Positions 60,571 through 64,000 of a stretch of 64,000 nt of DNA are shown in pieces. The stretch spans positions 3,810,335 to 3,874,334 of the forward strand of contig OY856188.1 of NCBI GenBank assembly GCA_963693315.1, written 5' to 3'. Source of the DNA: Diogma glabrata (taxonomy: Eukaryota; Arthropoda; Insecta; Diptera; Cylindrotomidae). The notes below the pieces were generated by a model. It saw only the letters and a program-made list of their open reading frames with translations. It searched no databases and was not told where the DNA came from. Positions within the stretch are counted from its first letter, which is position 1; each line of letters begins with the position of its first letter. The translations under genes and the position numbers were made by a program.

Positions 60571-63219
60571 CTAAAACTCCAATAAAATTGTTTGTTAAAT
60601 TGAAAAATATTAATTTACAATATCGTTGGTTCAATGAACAATTTATTAATATTACGAATAATTTCATTTTTATCAATAAATTGTTTATTGATCCAACGAA
60701 AAGTAGTTTCTTAATACAACGAACAGTTTTCCTTGGATAAGGTAATTTTTTCAGTAGCATGAACAATGTATTAATATAAGTTCCGCCAGTTCCACCTTGT
60801 TAAAATTTTTCCCAACTAAATCCTGTCGACCTGGGGTCAGCCCGACCTCTAATTTGGCTTCAGCTATCCCAAAATCATATACTATACCTAGTCAGACATC
60901 CAGGCTGAAATTTATTTTTCTAACAATTGGCATTTTTTTGAGCTTGCCGAATAAAAAAGCGGCCGAATCAAGGAAAATGGCGGAACAAAAGCTTTCCGAC
61001 TCGTCAAGGACAGGCGCCTCACGAAGTATATAATATGTGGTAATCATCAAATGAAATCGGCGAGGGCCGAGGGACTATTACAAGATTCTACATAATTGAA
61101 TTTGTAAATTATACAAAAAAACATATATTTAAAAAAACGTAAAGCCACAAATTGATGTTCATGTTCAACAACCACAAACAATAAAAGTTTGACGATAAAA
61201 TTTAAGTATGTTGGTATACAAAACGTTAAAACATTCTTATTTCGATTCTTAAAAGTGTTGTAATAAAAACAGATCAGTAATAATTTTATTCATAAAATAA
61301 AAATTATATATTCGACATAAAAATAATAATACATACTAATAATAATATGTATGTAGGTACAACACAATAAACATAGAAATAACGATAAGAAAAGAAAATC
61401 GCGTTTTCTTTTATATATTTTGTATATAGAAAACCATGAGCACGTGCTATAAAGTGCTTCAAATTTGTTACACTTGTCACACCGTTTTACACTTTTTATT
61501 TTTATAATTTTAGGATGATGACAGAAATTTATTTTCCACCTTCTTTTATTATTACTTTGATAAACAAGAAAATGTTAAGTTTGGTTTAATATTGTTTGTG
61601 ATCAGAAAATGAAATGTCGCAAAAAATTTCTTACACAATTTGGCATGATTATTAGGTTACGAGGAAGCAAATTTTATATGAAATGCGTTTATAATAGCAA
61701 CATTTGAGAAAACTGAGTTCGTTATCGACAGTTTGCTAACAAAGATCCTTTCTGTAGAATCGCTGTAGACGTTATACTGAAGTCACATGCGATACATAAG
61801 CAAATAAGTATTTTTGCCACCCTAAGTTGTTTTATCACATTCTTAAGAAGAGTAATTTTTAAGAGTCACGCAAGAGGGAACCGCATAGCTGAGTAGAAAT
61901 TTATGAAAGTGTCCATCGCACCAAAGGACAGTCGCCAGCTTAACTCTTCTTTGTCAAGCGTCAGATATATTGAGGTTTGTTTAAATCCCGGCTTAAGTTC
62001 TCCTATCTATCGGGTCATGTATGTAATCCCCACGTTTGTAACATTCTCAATATTTCTAAGCTGGATCAACTGGACAGATCAAAATAAGAAGACTAGCACT
62101 TTTTTTTAAAACGTTATTACTCCAGTATCCAGGAATTTTCAAAGCTAACCATAGCAATTCAGTAACATAACATCAATCAGTTTGATGACAGAACAAATAT
62201 TCCTAAAATTCTAACTTGCACTTAAAAAATCTTTTAAGAAACAACACTCTCATTTTCATCTAATTAATTCTATTAAAATTACCTTCAGAAACTGTTAATT
62301 CGAAAAAAAAATTGAGATCATCTTCAAAAATCGACTCTAAATTCTTTAGAAACCTGCTACATGTTGATGATTATATGCCAAGGGGCGGTTTCAAACTACT
62401 CCCATTTTTTTACTTGATTTTTTCTCTCTTTTATTCATAAAATTAAATTACGTTTTTAATACGATTCACGATTTTTTACGCCACATATATGTTTTTTAAC
62501 TCTTTTTTTTTTGTACGTTCGTAAACTTGAAAAATGAAGTGAAAATTTTATAAAAGTTTTTGATATTATTTTGTCGCCAAAGGGAATTTATTTTAAAATT
62601 ACACCGAAATTGTATATAATCGAAACCTTAAACGCCCTCGTAATCTAAATTGCATAATTTTTTTTGGTTTCTTAACAAGAGATGATAATTAACAATAAGC
62701 CTTAAGGTGTTTTCTTATTATTATTTCTTATTTAATCGAACTTGCTGGATTGATTTAATTTTAAGAAATGATTCGTAATTGAACGGTTTTTAGTTAAACT
62801 TATTAGACTAAATTAAGTGGTTAGGTATATTTTTAATTGCTTTAAGTCTCAATTTAATGCAACAAAACCGCCCTTCAAGTTAAGGTTAATATGATCCATT
62901 AAGTAAGCATTACATTGTTTTTATTTATACGCATTTGTTCTTATTATTTCGCAACTGACCTTAGGCGATTTTTTTTAACTAAATAATCTGTAAAACTTTT
63001 AAAGTAAATGAAAGAAAGTGCAGCATTTGTTATTGTTAATAAAAAGTGTTGTGTATTAGCAATGACAATATGTGTCACAAAAATATATAGACACTTTTGA
63101 AAACCTAGGTCCAACAGAAACATGCACTCTGATGTGTTGATGAGCGATTTGTTGAATGTTTGTCGATACAAGTCACTCGAGACTATTGATTCGGGCAAAG
63201 CATCCAATTCCAATTTGAA
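60571..63219. other. AT-rich intergenic sequence
   Basis: No gene supported. 60610-60725 has inverted, partly repeated motifs (CAATGAACAATTTATTAAT / AATAAATTGTTTATTGATCC). The GC-richer 60790-61075 has an open 78-aa frame without recognised domain. The frames at 61903-62109 and 62944-63213 have none either. Confidence 0.35.
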
Positions 63220-64000
63220 AAATATAGAGGGGCTGAAATCTCACAGCTCTGAGATATCAAGACTTTGGTCTGGGTTAAAGATTTTGATATAGTTTTCGGC
63301 AAAAAACTTTTACGAGGACATGGTTTTTAGTTTTGGGCAGCGATCTATATCAAACATAACTCTTTGTTAAAGTACAAGTATGTTTTTATCTCTGTTTAGA
63401 CATTTATTACAAAACTAACACGAAACATCAATACGTTGCCGGAAAATTATAACAGATCATAAATTAGCATAATTTAGTAAAAAGATGATACATTCAGCAA
63501 ACTGCTCAAAAACCTCTCCATTTAGCGTTTCGAGAAAATATTACAAAATCACAAATTCATATTTCTTCCAAAAATATTTTAAAAATTAACTAAAATCATA
63601 ATTTTTTCAAAATTCCAAAAATATTCCAAAAATATTCCAAAAATTAGAATAAAATCAAATATTCAAACTTTTTCTAAATTTCAATAATATTCCAAAAATT
63701 CTTAAAAATTCAAACTTCTCCAAAATTCTAAAAATATTGCAAAACTTTTACAAAAATTCAAACTTTTTCAAAATTCCAAAAATTATAATAAAATCAAAAA
63801 CTTAAAATTTTTCAAAATTCTAAAAATATTCCAAAAATTCTTACAAAATCAAAAATTGAAACTTTTTTCAAAATTCTAAAAATATATATAAAATTCAAAA
63901 ACTATTTTATTCAAAATTCTAAAAATATTGCAAAAATTATAACAAAATCAGAAATTGAAACTTTTTTCAAAATTCCAAAAATATTTCAAAAATTAGAATA
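63220..64000 (+). repeat. Dispersed repeat R, copy 2, with minisatellite tail, cut by window end
   Basis: Same head as 48102-48320 (GGAAAATTATAA at the end of the shared part), then about 100 bp not present in copy 1, then the same ~55-60-bp AAAATTCCAAAAATATTCC array to the end of the window. Same orientation as copy 1. Confidence 0.9.

Noticed and set aside
60797..61033. 78-aa frame in a GC-richer patch
   Set aside because: No domain or family signature on either strand.

Overview
The window is AT-rich eukaryotic nuclear DNA, most likely from an insect. It has spliced-type exons, nuclear-type tRNA genes, and a repeat content typical of insect genomes: RTE- and I-group LINEs, Ty3/mag-like elements, Tc1/mariner, and hAT. 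The order or species cannot be told from the sequence. One 200-base assembly gap is present (18801-19000).

Host genes are few. The only convincing host protein-coding sequence is a His/Gly-rich first exon at 2826-3013 that ends in a GTAAGT splice donor. There are three tRNA genes on the minus strand: Gln(CTG) at 35361-35432, Leu(TAG) at 35969-36048, and a second Leu(TAG) at 44253-44332. Almost everything else that codes is mobile-element derived.

Layout. 1-7.4 kb: decayed TE pieces (a TE-associated protein fragment, a Ty3 reverse transcriptase, two RTE fragments) around the first exon. 8.8-12.2 kb: a TE-associated ORF, then a 2.86-kb DNA transposon (element A) with ~600-bp inverted ends and TTAA target duplication. 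12.9-14.0 kb: a run of four long hairpins. 14.6-18.8 kb: a dead mariner-type gene, a (TA)n tract, and a nearly complete RTE LINE on the minus strand that runs into the gap. 19.3-27.0 kb: an inverted repeat, (TA)n, then a 6.9-kb hAT (8-bp TSD TTTCTAAT) that contains a second, 3.7-kb hAT (8-bp TSD CTTGTCTG). 27.6-34.7 kb: a 328-bp tandem repeat followed by a (TA)n landscape interrupted by element B (a deleted sister of A), a 403-bp MITE, and a 2.7-kb TIR element (C) that itself contains Ty3/mag-like gag. 35.3-44.3 kb: tRNA genes with a 5.2-kb I-group LINE (12-bp TSD, ORF1 intact, ORF2 with one stop), another LINE's RNase H on the other strand, and a short internally deleted derivative of the first LINE. 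44.3-64 kb: AT-rich intergenic sequence with RT and endonuclease scraps, a hexamer satellite, several minisatellites, a ~620-bp tandem repeat and a TE-associated exon fragment.

The genes do not form a pathway. The window is best read as a gene-poor, repeat-dense region in which (TA)n tracts and tRNA flanks have repeatedly received insertions. Family assignments rest on motif recognition by eye; no database search was run.
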